This document shows positions 11,641 through 23,700 of a stretch of DNA of 64,000 bases, piece by piece. The notes beneath the pieces were generated by a model. It did no database searches, had not been told where the DNA came from, and worked only from the letters and a program-made list of their open reading frames with translations. The stretch spans positions 857,103-921,102 of the forward strand of contig VYZB01000370.1 of NCBI GenBank assembly GCA_013397455.1, written 5' to 3'. Both the position numbers and the translations under genes were made by a program. This stretch comes from Crotophaga sulcirostris (taxonomy: Eukaryota > Chordata > Aves > Cuculiformes > Crotophagidae). How positions within the stretch are numbered: position 1 is the first letter of the stretch; each line of letters opens with the position of its first letter.

Positions 11641-14459
11641 AGTGTAATAGACTTGTCATGCTGATTGATGCAACAAGATTTGTGATTGTATTTTTAAGGT
11701 CAGGAAGTGCTCAGTTGTGATTAGCATGACAATCCTGTTCTACCAGAATCAGCAGCAGTCTGTTGTGAACTTTGTGCTAAGATTTGTCTCCTGCTATCAA
11801 AGGCATTGTGTGATGTAGGTAATGGATGTAAATTCTGTTATTTCAGAAGGAAGTACTGATAACAGCACTTGTTTTAAATAATTTTGAAAAGCGTCTTTTA
11901 GATTGTTGCAATATTTCTTCATTTCTGTTTGTTTACTGAGTTAAATAATATATACGAATGACGATTTTTAAATGTCCCATTAGTTTGCACTTCACAGGTC
12001 TGGCATAAGGAGTTAAATCTACCACACTGTGCTTTCATATGAATCATATAGATACGAGTGAAAGTGACCAACAGAAACCCTATATAGAAGTTTTGACCTT
12101 GTTATATTCCTTTAATTCATTAACATATGCAGAGATGATTTCTTCTTTAGTTTAGTGCGTGAAGGTTGTTCTGAAGAAGAGGAGACAGGAAAAAAATTCA
12201 CCGACAAATAGATTCATGGAAATAAAAAAATGTTTTAAATGAAGAGATGTCATCATCAGAAGAAAGAAAAAGACCAAAAAAATCCAACAAAAAATCCCAG
12301 AAATAAAACAAAAAATCACTAATCCCAAAAACAGGTGAACCGTGGAAATGAAATACAACAAATGTATTACTTTTGAGGATACATAGATGAAAGCAGGTTG
12401 GTGTAAGATATGTGTGAGATGCCATAACTCTTCTAAGTGGATAAGTTATCAATCCTTTCCTATTAAGATATCAGCTGAATGTCTGACTTTCTGAAGTCCA
12501 GCTCCAACAGCATATGCCAGACCCTAGAGCCTTCCAGGAAGTTACACAGTTAAGCAAGAAAAAAAAAGGTGAGACAGAAATATTTTTACTACTCTTTTTT
12601 TACTTCACTGTGATTTGGGGGGGGTGGGTGTTGAATGTTTTTGTGATCCATTTCCTCACTGTAATACAGTTTGACCATTATAGCATATAAAACAAACATC
12701 TGGGATTCTTTCTGCTTATTTCATTGGGGCTTGGATTAATCCTATACTGCTAGGTTGGGTGAAATACCTACTTAGCTCCTGCAGCTAAGAAAATTAGAAA
12801 TCTCTCATATGTTTATTGAATTCCAAGTTTGTCTCTTTTTGTTTCTAAATTATAATGTAGATAAAGCAATGTAGCAGAAACTTTTACTACAGGTCTGATC
12901 ATGGAAATACAAGGCTAGGCTTTTCAGAAGCAATTTAAAGGAATTAAGGACATAAATCCAAGAGAAATTGAAATCCAGATCTAGTTGATCTATTGCCTCT
13001 CTTGGGTTTCTTTTCAAAATCTTTCAGCCATTATTCTTGGTCTACCTATTATATTCAGATTTAATTCTGCAGTCCTCACTCAGTGAAAACCTTCATTACT
13101 GTTAAACTGTCAAGGCATCAGGAAAACAGCTTACTGATTCAGTAACAGAGAAATCTGGGCATCTAGAAATGTTCTCTCATAACTAGGGGCATTATATCTA
13201 AATCAATGGGAAAATAAAAAGAAAGAAATGTTCATAGTTTGCCTGATATAAATACGACATTTTTTAATATTTCAATTATAATTTTGTATTTTTTCTAAGT
13301 GTATGAGAATGTAGGATCAGTTCCAGTGTGTGGTGGATCACCAGACATTTCTGCACCTGGCTTTTTGGCAATACGCCAAAAAGAGACAGGGCAAAACATA
13401 AAATTCAAATGTGAGTCCCATAAAGCAGAAGACCTAATAGATTTAGTAGTTTTCAAACTTCAGCTTGAAACTCTCTCTGAAAAATCCACACTGGGTTTGT
13501 AATCCTCAGTAGTCAAGGTGGTGAAGGAAAGCCTAGTGTACAGAATTTTCTCTGAGCAATATTGCGTAAAGTTCAGTCACAAAAGATAGGAAACGGCACA
13601 CAAATATCTGAACCTAAATGCCTGATGTCCTGCAGTAGTGCTGAATGTGTCCTGCTGTTATTACCACCTGTGAGCAAGAAATGATATGGTCTGGCTGCAG
13701 GTAGGTGTGTCTCCTTTGTTAGCATTTACTCCTCAGTCTTCCTGAAAAAAATGAGTATTCTCTTCAGTACTTTTGATTTTTTAATAAATATTGCTTAAGG
13801 TAATTGCAAATTTTGCTTTGTCATATTTTTCCATACATTCTTTTTAGGATCACTCTTTTAAGCCTTGGTTTTGAAGTCAACCTTTCTTTCTTAAGGCAGA
13901 ATTATTTTATTTCTTCAGCTTTTATCTAAAATCACGCAGTGTTTGTCCTCTGTTTAGCACCTGCATTTTTAACTCCTGCAAGTACAACCTTGTCATGTCT
14001 GTGACCTGACTTTTTAAACAATAACATGACTTAAAATAAAATAATTTTAAAGAAAAGTAGATCTGAAAAGTGTTTTATTTATATATATCAGTATGACTAG
14101 ATAGGAATAAATATCATGACAGACTGAGAAAGCGAAAAAATATTCAAGTCAATGTAGTGGCAAAAATAGTTATAGGAGAAGACGAGAAAAGTACACTGCA
14201 TACATACTATCACTGTTTCTTGGTGAGTAAAATGTAAAAAGTACAGTTGAACAAAACCAAAGATCAGTAGATTGAATGCTGGAAGTGAATAAGCTTTCGT
14301 GAGGTAAGAACCCTGTTTCAGAAACCAGGCTACTTCTGCTGTAGATCAAAGGGTCAAAGGCTGGTATCGCTGTTATTCTGTAAACTATATATGTGCATTG
14401 TCAGCCTCCTCTGAGTGCTCTTTTGTTATGTCTCAATAAATACTTGTACTGATTTTGCA

Positions 14460-14842
14460 TGGTAAGGTTTTGGTAGCATGGTTGCTACAGCAGTGAGCTC
14501 TGTGAGAAGCTGCTAGAAGCTTCACCTGTGTCTCATAGAGCCAATGCCAGCTGGCTCCAAGACAGACTGGTTATTGGCCAAGGCCAAGCCAAACAATGGT
14601 GGTAGCGCCTCTGTGATAAATGTATTTAAGAAAGAAGGGGGTGGAAACTGTGCAAGAGAGAAAACTGCAGTCAAAGAGAGGAGTGAGCATACGTGAAAAA
14701 AACAACTCTGCAGACACCAGATTCAGTGAAGGAGGGAGAAGAGGTGCTCCAGGAGCAGGAGTAGAGATTCCCCTGCAGCCCGTAGTGAAGACCATAGTGC
14801 AGCATGCTGTCCTCCAGCCCATGGAGGTTAACAGTGGAGCAG
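14460..14842 (+). mobile_element. Partial LTR of an avian endogenous retrovirus
   Basis: The stretch from CTCTGTGAGAAGCTGCTAG through GGTAGCGCCTCTGTGATAA, AAACAACTCTGCAGACACC and ATTCCCCTGCAGCCCGTAGT matches the 5' part of an LTR type that I know from many bird genomes (ERVL-like). It has a TATA-like TATTTAAG at 14623-14630. Only the first roughly 380 bp are present: the right part is missing and a CR1 tail begins at the break. There is no retroviral coding sequence. An 81-codon open frame runs through it by chance. The left boundary is approximate. Confidence 0.7.
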
Positions 14843-14941
14843 ATCACAGAATTACAGATTGGTAAGGGTTGTAAGGGACATCTGGAGATCATCTAGTCCA
14901 ACCCTCCTGCTGAATCAGCTTCTCCTAGAGCAGGCTGCAGT
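14843..14941 (-). mobile_element. CR1 LINE 3'-end fragment
   Basis: This is the reverse complement of a CR1 end: TCACAGAATTACAGATTGG tail, then the GGGACATCTGGAGATC and ATCTAGTCCAACCCTCCTGC block and an AGAGCAGG motif. About 100 bp survive. Its tail abuts the broken LTR exactly, so the CR1 insertion, or a later deletion at that point, ended the LTR. Confidence 0.85.
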
Positions 14942-17900
14942 CCTGTTCTTTTAAAAAGAGATGAGACTGTGTAGCTTACTTATTCTTCCCTATCTATTTT
15001 GTCCTGTCAATATTTACTACCTTTGTATGACTTTTACCTACGTTTTTATGTCTCATAAATTTTAAGAAGTTTCCTCTTCTCCAAACAGTGACCAAGAATG
15101 AAATTTAGGCCTTCATCGTCGTGGAAATCCTGTAGGATGATCTGTATCCAGACTACACTAATAGCTTTTTGGGACTGTTGACATGAATAACTTGCTAGAA
15201 GGGATTCCGAACAATAGTAGTGCTTTGTTATCTAAACATTTCTGAAAGTTTTGCTTTAAGCATTAACTTGCTCAGGAGACAAAAATGTTGTCGTACTTAT
15301 CGCTGATTATTTTTTAAATTATTTTTTCAGAAAAAGCCCCAGAAGCTGTAAGCAGCTTATTAAAATAACAACTCCATAAAATTCAGTGACATTTCTTCAC
15401 TGATTTCAGATACACCAGGATTGTAATTTTTGAGGTCGCTGTCTGCAAATCAATGCGGGTATATATACCTATGAATGTGTGACTGAGGAGGATTAAATCT
15501 CATCCTCTAGTTTAATAACTCATTGGTGACTACTAATCGTTTTCCTCACTTATGTTTTAAGATAATTCATAACACACACGTTAATTAAATAAAACATTTA
15601 CTTGGTTCCAGGAGATGGACAATTATTCATACAAATATACATTCTTATTTATGCACTGTCGTTGCAGTCAAAAACACTTTATATGGAAATGCAAACTATA
15701 TTGTCTATACAACACTCTGTTAGCATAATGCCAGCTACTTTTTTTGTTGCAAAATTTACCGTTAATATTTATGATATATGAAAGCTTGGTATCTGATAAA
15801 TCTTCATCATCAAGACTTATATAGCATGTGGAGAAGCTCGATTCATCCAAATGCAGGCCAGACACCTTCCCAGTTTTTCAAAAGATATATATGTTAGATA
15901 AGTGGACTTAGCTGGAAAAGTGTTTTGATATTATCGGCATGTAAGTGAGCACAGAAGCCTTGAGATACTCCCCAGAATTTTTATCTTCACAGTTTTCATT
16001 GCAAGTAGGAAAGTTGTCAGTACCACTCCAGTAAAAATATCAGTATTTTATACAAATTCAAACCACTAAAAGTTATAATTTTGAGAACAAAATAATAAAA
16101 AACCTCAACCAAATCCAAAGAAAATAGAACCCTGCAGAATCCCTTAAAGCATAGCAAAAGAAGGGATATCTGCTATAAAATTCCTTCTCTAAATTGGCCA
16201 TAAAATTCCAGCTGTCCTGTATTCCAGTTGAGTTATTCAAACCAATGGGATATACTTTTTGAGCAGGTGAGTAACAGCCAAGGCTATTTCTACTCTGTTT
16301 GCCAGAAACCTGGACTGGAGAACTCATCCATAATCTTTTCTTCAATCTTTCTCAGAAATAGGTCTAAAATTGAGCAGATCAATCTGAAGTTACTATGAAT
16401 AAGCTCAGTGGTAAAAATGTAGCACCTGTAAAATCCTATCAACAGATATGAGATGTCTAATAGGGTGCCTACTTACAAGGCTAATAAGAAAATAAGGAAC
16501 AATTTTATTTAATTAAATATTGAGAACATTTATTTATAAGAGAAATTCTATTTCTGACCATTCTATGTTTCAGTGAAATATGTTTCTTCATCTTTTAATT
16601 TCCCATGAGGTAAACCTGAACACTTTTAGAACATTTGATCCATGTATTACGTGTTTGTACTATGCTGAAACGTTTTGTGTTGTATTACTTGAAAGAATCT
16701 GTCTGCTTATGATGCATATGTTGGATGCAGTAAAAGTTAGCACCACTAAATGAAACTAATTCTCATATTTATTGAGATTTCCAAGGAAGGCCCCACAGAT
16801 GAGCCAGCATTTGAAAAAGCTAAGCAGCAGCACAACTAAAATTAAAATAGATGTAGCACAGAACAGGGAGGCAGAGTGGTCAAAGCTGAGCATTATTACA
16901 GTATTTGTTTTTCATCTGGTAGAATTTGTTTGCCTTTAAATGCCCCAATATCTGCCTGAGAGACTGCAATGTGTTTGGTCACAGACTTTGCTCCCAGGCA
17001 GTCCCTTTGTCAGCTACAGATGAGGATATTGTCCTCCCTACCAACTCTGGGTAAATATTTTTACTACATTAATTGCTTCTATAGCATCTGAGAATTTACA
17101 AAGAGCTACCTCTTGAGATAATCTGAAAATTCTATTGATACAATATGACATAATCTTTATACTACATGTTGTTTAAGGATAAACTATCAGGACTCTCACT
17201 TGGTTTTAGAGAAGAGTAGCATATTTGGCCTTCTCAGTCATCTGACTGTGAATCCAGGCAGAAGAGGGAAACTGCCACATGAAGAATATATTTTCTGCAT
17301 CTTCTGAGACAAATTGGCATAAGTGGGAATAACACTGAACATGAGTATAACCTCTTTGCAGGTATCTTCAGGGACAAACAATTAAAACTTAAAAAATTAG
17401 TTTTTCCATGATCTTAACGTGATTTCTACTTAAAAGTCCTATTTCTAAGATATAAGTTGTAGTCACTGTTGATGCACTACAGTTTGAACAGTGCAGAAGG
17501 ATGTTTCCTTTAATACTAGCCATTTTGCCATATGACATTAAGGACTTTTCCATCAGACTGTGCCAACACACAGTTATAGAGGATACATCAGATGACTGAA
17601 CAGATAAAACATAAAAGCAAACTACACTGAGTAATTACCTGCTGCCAGTCTAGTGTTCAAGCTGGCTAGTTTGCAGCCAGTCTGAAGCCCTGCTAGAGGC
17701 AGAGAGAAGACAGCTGGAAGTCTCTTGGCACTTCACTGCCCAGTAACTTCAATACATCACCCAGATATTTCAAGAAGCAAACTAGTGCAGTAGCATTTAG
17801 AGTGTATTCATTTAATAAAAAGGGGTATTTTTTTAATATCTAGATCCACAAACCAGAATAAGCTTTTACTTATTTTTAAATCATTATTTATGAAGTTAGT

Positions 17901-20251
17901 GTTTCTTAAAAGGAGAAAAATGTCAGCCACAGAAACCAAAGGTCTCTAACTCTTTAACAGGCATAGCACAACAATAGTTATGTGAGCTTCCTACCTCCCA
18001 CAATTATACTCCATCTGTAATCTAGATAAATCTTTCTAGAAACGAAAGGGATGTACATTTTACTGAAAATTGGTTCCAATTCTTTTTGTGCAAAGTCTTG
18101 GCAGTTAGTACCATCTGAACAAGATTTGGTTGAAATATAGGATAGAAAAAGCATTTTAGGTTATCACAGGCTTTCACAGGCGCTATGTCATATAGCTGTC
18201 TCCTTAAATTTTCAGCTTTCAAAAGGCAGGTTGGTTTATTTGTTCCTACTGGACATATTGGATGTCTACCCTAAATCTAAGCTTTACTGAAGCTCAAGAA
18301 CATTTTCATTCTCAATCCATTGCTGTCCAGTGTGTATCTATTCGTTTCTATGCCAGCCTGGCCTATCTGTTGTTTATCTTTTGTCTACTTTACACGAAGC
18401 AGTCACATCCCCTTACATTCTTTGCTAAACTAACTAAATCAAGACTTTAAGTTCTCTTTTGCAAAATAAGGAGGTTTTTTTATCATCTGATTCTTTATTC
18501 TGTTCAAGAATTGAATAATCTTTTATGTGGCTTCTGAGAAATTGCTAGCATTGGCAAATCTTGTCAGGTACTTTTGGTATTGTTATGTCAATATCTATCC
18601 AAGTATCTATGCAAAGGGGAAACCAGAACCTGCCCTATTTTAAGAACATGAATAAGGCCATAACTCCTATGAGAATCTGCCAGGCCTGAAGAAATTCCTG
18701 AATATGTTACACATTAATATTGGAAGGATGATGAATTTGGATAAAGAATCCTAAATAGAACAGTTGGATTTTTTGTTGTCTGTGTTTGAAGAAGTCTGTG
18801 TTTGCACTTCTTTCATGGTGATTTGGAATAGATCTTCCCTAACAGCAACTCAAGTTTAATAGGTTTGTAAATGCTGTGGAGACAAAAAAACCCCACAAAA
18901 CCAACAACAACAAAAAAATAAACCCTGAAAAAAGATAAAGGTAAATTTAAAAAAAAGAATTATTGAGACTTTTTTACTTTCTTTTTTCCTTAATAAAACT
19001 ATGTTGAGTATTTTGATATTGCCTTTTCCCAAGGAATGCTTTGACAGAAAGAAAATGTTACACAGCAGGGATTCTCTACTAAACAACATAATCAAAATAT
19101 TATTAAACAATTACACTGCAGTAGGCTATTTAATGAAATGTTTTCAGTGTTGTTTGAATGTTAACAGCAATAGCACTAAGCTGCTTTGTGCTCTGTGTAT
19201 GAAACAGCTTGGAGTAATGTGAGATGACTAACAGCCTGATAAAATCTTCAAGCGCCTTTGACAGACAATATACTTGTGCTAGTCTAAATCCTGTCATGCA
19301 TTATTATTGAGCATGGACATCACGAAAAGGAATGTCAAGAGCTTCTATGTAGTGTATGTCATAGTTAGCTCCGTGATAATGAGGACCCTCTTGCATTTTC
19401 TCTTGTGGTTATCCTCTGCTGTAACAGGGATTTGAATCCAAGCAGGATTTTCTATCTCTATATTCTTAAAGAAAGTTTAGATTTCTATTCAGATTCAGAA
19501 ACTCTCTTGGGCTGTAGCTAAGGGTGTTGCATCAGCATGTAATTTAAAGGTAGTCACTGGATCCCAAAGGTTCAACTGGCCTTAAAAGAAGAGAAGAATG
19601 TTCAAGTGAATGAGGAAATGACCTCTCTGGATCTTTGCTGACTTAAACTTTTCTAAAGCTCAGTATACCTAAGATTTTTCTTGTTTTAGAAGAGGTCAAC
19701 AATAAGATATCCAACCAATCTTTAATGGAGAAATATGCAGAGTATTTCAAGAGTTTGTCCCCAAAGCAATATTCTAAATTTCATTAAGAAGATTAATTGT
19801 TACTCAATATAAACAAATAAAGAAATTGATAAAGTGTAAAAACACAGAGTCAAATCTGGATTTAAATCTGGGCTTCCTATGGATGGGTTGCATTACCATG
19901 AACACAAGCAGGGAATAGAAAGGTGGATAACAGGAAAATTTATAATATTCCAGTAATCTTTCTTAGACCTATAGTGACTTATCTTTAAATGTGATTTAAG
20001 TTGCTGTCAGCTCCACCTCTTTCCCTCTCTAAAGTGGAGTTGTCCCGAAAGAGACAATTTCTGTACTTTAGATTAGTTCAGTCAAAAATCTACATCCGAC
20101 TAAACTGCCAGAAGTGGCTTTGGGCCAGGATGCTGGACTTCATGCTGAAGCATCTGAGCTGAAGGCATACTTTCTCTTCCAGTAACAGTGCAGCATGTGG
20201 TAGGGGAAGAAACATCACTTTTCGCTGGTTGACAAAATAAATAGCTAGGAT
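14942..20251. other. AT-rich unique DNA, no gene recognised
   Basis: Nothing recognised as a gene or transposon. At 16228-16266 a 39-nt open block lies between a good acceptor (CTGTATTCCAG) and the donor GTGAGT, but it is too short to support an exon. An A/C-rich low-complexity run occurs at about 18880-18960. The segment 17640-17760 is less AT-rich than its neighbours without recognisable content. Confidence 0.5.
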
Positions 20252-20253
20252 TT

Positions 20254-20720
20254 ACTCACCACCATCATAAAGTGGCTGGGACATTGCCTTCAAATTGGCC
20301 CTGTGTCTACATGAGTGCCTAGGTGAAGTCTGTACCCTGGGTATTTTACAGCGACATAGCGCAGAAGCCTTCCAGAAGTATTGAGCAACTCTCGCCATCC
20401 ACCTCTCCTCACTTTTAAATGGAGGCTGAGCTTCAATGTCAGTTTCATTTAGTCTCAACCTGTTCTGCCCCTCCCTCAGTGTTCCTGTATGTGCCCTTTG
20501 TAAGAAATGCGTGCGGACTTCGATGATTTTATCGGACTGCCACAGCAAGACTGTAACTGTTGATGTTAAGATGTGGTTAACAAGCATTGTTGCTATGGTA
20601 AACTACAACGTCATCTTGCAGCAGGAAGTGTTGCGTGCTACAGAACTTCATGTACTGTGGAGAGAAGAGCAAGTTGCATCACAGTTGTAGCAGAGCAAGA
20701 GTGCAGGAAAAGTTGGTAAG
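20254..20720. promoter_or_regulatory. CpG-enriched block with promoter motifs and outward splice donors
   Basis: About ten CpGs fall within 430 bp here, against a very CpG-poor background. Within 42 bp lie an X-box-like palindrome GTTGCTATGGTAAAC (20589-20603, RFX type), a CRE core ACGTCA (20608-20613) and an ETS-type CAGGAAGTG (20622-20630). To the right, a splice donor GTTG/GTAAGC sits at 20716 on the plus strand. To the left, on the minus strand, GGTG/GTGAGT ends at 20259. An 84-codon plus-strand frame (20436-20690) and a 111-codon minus-strand frame (20252-20587) overlap in antisense; I recognise neither. Together this resembles a bidirectional promoter with two first exons, perhaps of non-coding RNAs. 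This is inference from motifs. Confidence 0.25.
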
Positions 20721-23700
20721 CTCTAGATCAGTTACATATCTTATTTTGTGAACTTACCCTACAGCAGTTTGTTAAGTTTCTTAAATCACCTAAAAGATTT
20801 TTTATCTTCTACAAGAAAATTTAATATGAATTCTCCTGAAATGCTGAAGAAATTGCTAGCTGAAGCAATTTTTTCTTAACAGTTGCTGAAGCCAGCAAAG
20901 TTGGAACACTCTCTCTCCAACTTAGCAACACAGTAATTACAGTAATTCTCTCTTCTAAACAACTTCTTCCTCCTCTTCCAAAAATATCTTTTTCCACCTA
21001 CCATCAAAGTGTTTGCTAATAAAAGAGAGCGAGCCCTAAAGGAGTGGTTGCCATGAGATAATTGGATAACATACTCCTGAGATCTGAGGTGTTGGAGGCA
21101 TGGCTTAGCTGTGCTTTGCCGCACAACACCCCAGGGATGTGATATAAGCAATTGAAGTTTCTGTTTCCACTTATGCCTCATCGCCTCAGCATGCCAGATC
21201 GCTCTCATGCAAACCTTGATGGTACTTCTGTGTCTAATATAGCCTACACTTGTGGGTTCTGCCACACAATTTCAACAGCAGTAGCTATAGCATGATACAA
21301 CAATGTTAGATCTGGCCCCCAAAAAATCCAGAAACATGAGTGTTCATTTGCAGAAGTGGATTTCTGAAAAATAAAGCATTTTATGGGCACATAGCACCCA
21401 TGAAGGAAACTACTAAGCTATCTATTTTCTCTTCTGATCATGCATGTTGGAGAAATTCCACAGTCATATAAAAATTTAAATTCTGATAGGGGCTGGGAAA
21501 AGTGTGACTGAATTTAGGAAGTCCAGGTTGAAACTCTTGTTTCATGGTCTTTTTCTTAGTGTCTCTTCCTCTGTAATGAGGGGACTGCAAAAGAGGTAAG
21601 CATGCCTGAATCCACTGCAAAGTTAAACTGGGACTTTAGTCTTGTCCACTGTTTTGGACTTCTATGAACTTAAGGAAAAATCACCACTACTATAGGCATT
21701 TGCCAGCTCTGCCAGCAATTCTTTGTGATAAGAAATACACAGAGCCTCAGCACAAATCACAGGATAATCTTGTGAAGATATTTTCTCATCACCAATTGCA
21801 TAAGAAATTAGAAGCATCATGAAGGCAACATTCAAGTCACATTTGCAAACAATAATTAATACTGAAATAAAGAATTTAATAAAAGGAGATGAAAATAAAA
21901 TTTTGTGGATAAAAATTTAAACCTAAACCTCATAATACCTGGATCCATGTAATCTTGACCTTTGATGAGGAAGATGTTGAAGAGGAAGAAATGAGAGATC
22001 CATATTTTCCTTTAGTTTTGGCTGTGAGTCACTTAGTTGAGTAAAAAAATAAAAAAGGAAGAAAACAGTGCTATATTTCTGTTACTCCAGTTTTTTAAAC
22101 CTCTAGGGCATAAGCAATCAAATATTTACTTCCAGTAAGGTTATTGAATTACCTTTTATACAAAGGGAAAAAAAAATAGGTAAAGAATCTGAAAAGACAT
22201 TCTAAATATATTCAGGGTTGTTATTTCCCTAGGAATTTCAGATAATGATCTGTAATGGGAAAGTTCCTGACCAATACTGTTTATCATAGCCTTCCTCCCC
22301 TGCCCCCTCTTCCTTTTTTTTTTTTCTTTACAGCTGATCTACTCAGTGGTTTATTGTTGTCCTTACTGAAATTGTGATTATAGACTAAACACTGCCTTGC
22401 AGAGTGCCATTGGCAATGTCTTTAAATTACTAGGCATGGAAACACAGAGCTCTTCAAAAAGCCTGAAATTTGAGACCACTCAAACTAATTGATTTTTTAT
22501 CCTTGAGTACTGGTATTATTGAAGTTGGATAGTCCGCAGTATGGCAGAGTTTATCCTAGCATCTTCAGTTCGGTAGCATTTCACTACATAAAAAGGGTTT
22601 TTCTTCTTTTGCTAACTGTGTTGATTTCTTAGTATACAGTCTTAGGAGAAGAAAAAACAGGGGTGACTCTAGTTAAAAAGATGAATTTGTTTCTTAAACA
22701 TTGCCTACCTTGCTACCACTAGCTAATTAATCCAGAAAAGCAAATATATCACTGAACATTCTTGGCACAGTTTAAAAAAGTAACGTAAAGTAAAAGTGTG
22801 TCTACATAATATGTTACATAACATCAGGATCATATAATTTTTTTTCCTTAAGCTTAGATTTTTGTTGCTTTGGTTTGGTTTGGTTTTTTTCAGGCTGAAA
22901 TAAAACTCAACATAGCTTTGTGTCTAGCTGAAATAATTAAATCCCCCCAGTAATGAAAGAAGTCTGAATTATACTACTTATACACCTATTTATTTTTTAT
23001 ACTTTTGAAACATTTATTTGTGGAAATACTTACATATCAGAGATGTTCAGGTATGTAGGATGTACTCATATTTATCTATCTACTAAATATTATCCATTTA
23101 TACTTAATTTCTGCCACTTAAATAATTGTGGTAACAGCCTTCTAACTACAAATGGAGCACTACTTCTACATCCATTACAGCATAGATCTGAGTAAACTCT
23201 GCATTTATTCACCTGATATATTTATTCATGTGACAGTCATCAAGTAAGAAAAGGTGTGTTCTGAGGTTCCTATGTTACATATTGTCAGGTGTCACACCTA
23301 ATTATTTGCTAATATGTTGTAAATGAGTAACTGTTAAGGACTCACAAGAGGGTATTTTCCTTCAGGCAGGGTAGTTTTGAAGACCACATCACACACCACC
23401 TAGAAATCAGGTTGTCACTGATATTACTCATACAAGTATCATACAATCTAGTTCTTAACACGTTTAATGGCCCTGTGATGCTGTCTTTATTTTCTTCTGG
23501 AGTCTTCACATTATGTTGCATTTTCTTATAGTAAATAAATATTCAATATGATACTTGACCTCTTGTCCAGTGCAGCAAGAAATTATGGTACTGTGACATA
23601 ATTCAATGATTGGTAAAGAACAGAAGTTTTTCTGTGGACACAAAAATAACAAATTGCTGAAAAATTGTTCTGTTTGTATGACATGCAACAGTCACTTTCT

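Larger units (their letters stand above)
9040..14459. other. AT-rich unique DNA, no gene recognised
   Basis: No gene recognised. Two overlapping plus-strand frames of 81 and 96 codons (9771-10120) resemble nothing known. The segment 11560-11830 is less simple than its surroundings and carries inverted CCAAT boxes (see findings). A G8 run followed by TGGGTG lies at 12617-12629. No transposon is identifiable. Confidence 0.5.

Noticed and set aside
16228..16266. 39-nt block between good splice sites (TATTCCAG and GTGAGT)
   Set aside because: Too short to separate from chance; no matching neighbour exon and no recognisable peptide.
20876..21265. 129-codon minus-strand open frame
   Set aside because: Basic, low-similarity translation without motifs or splice context; length is within reach of chance in this less AT-rich stretch.
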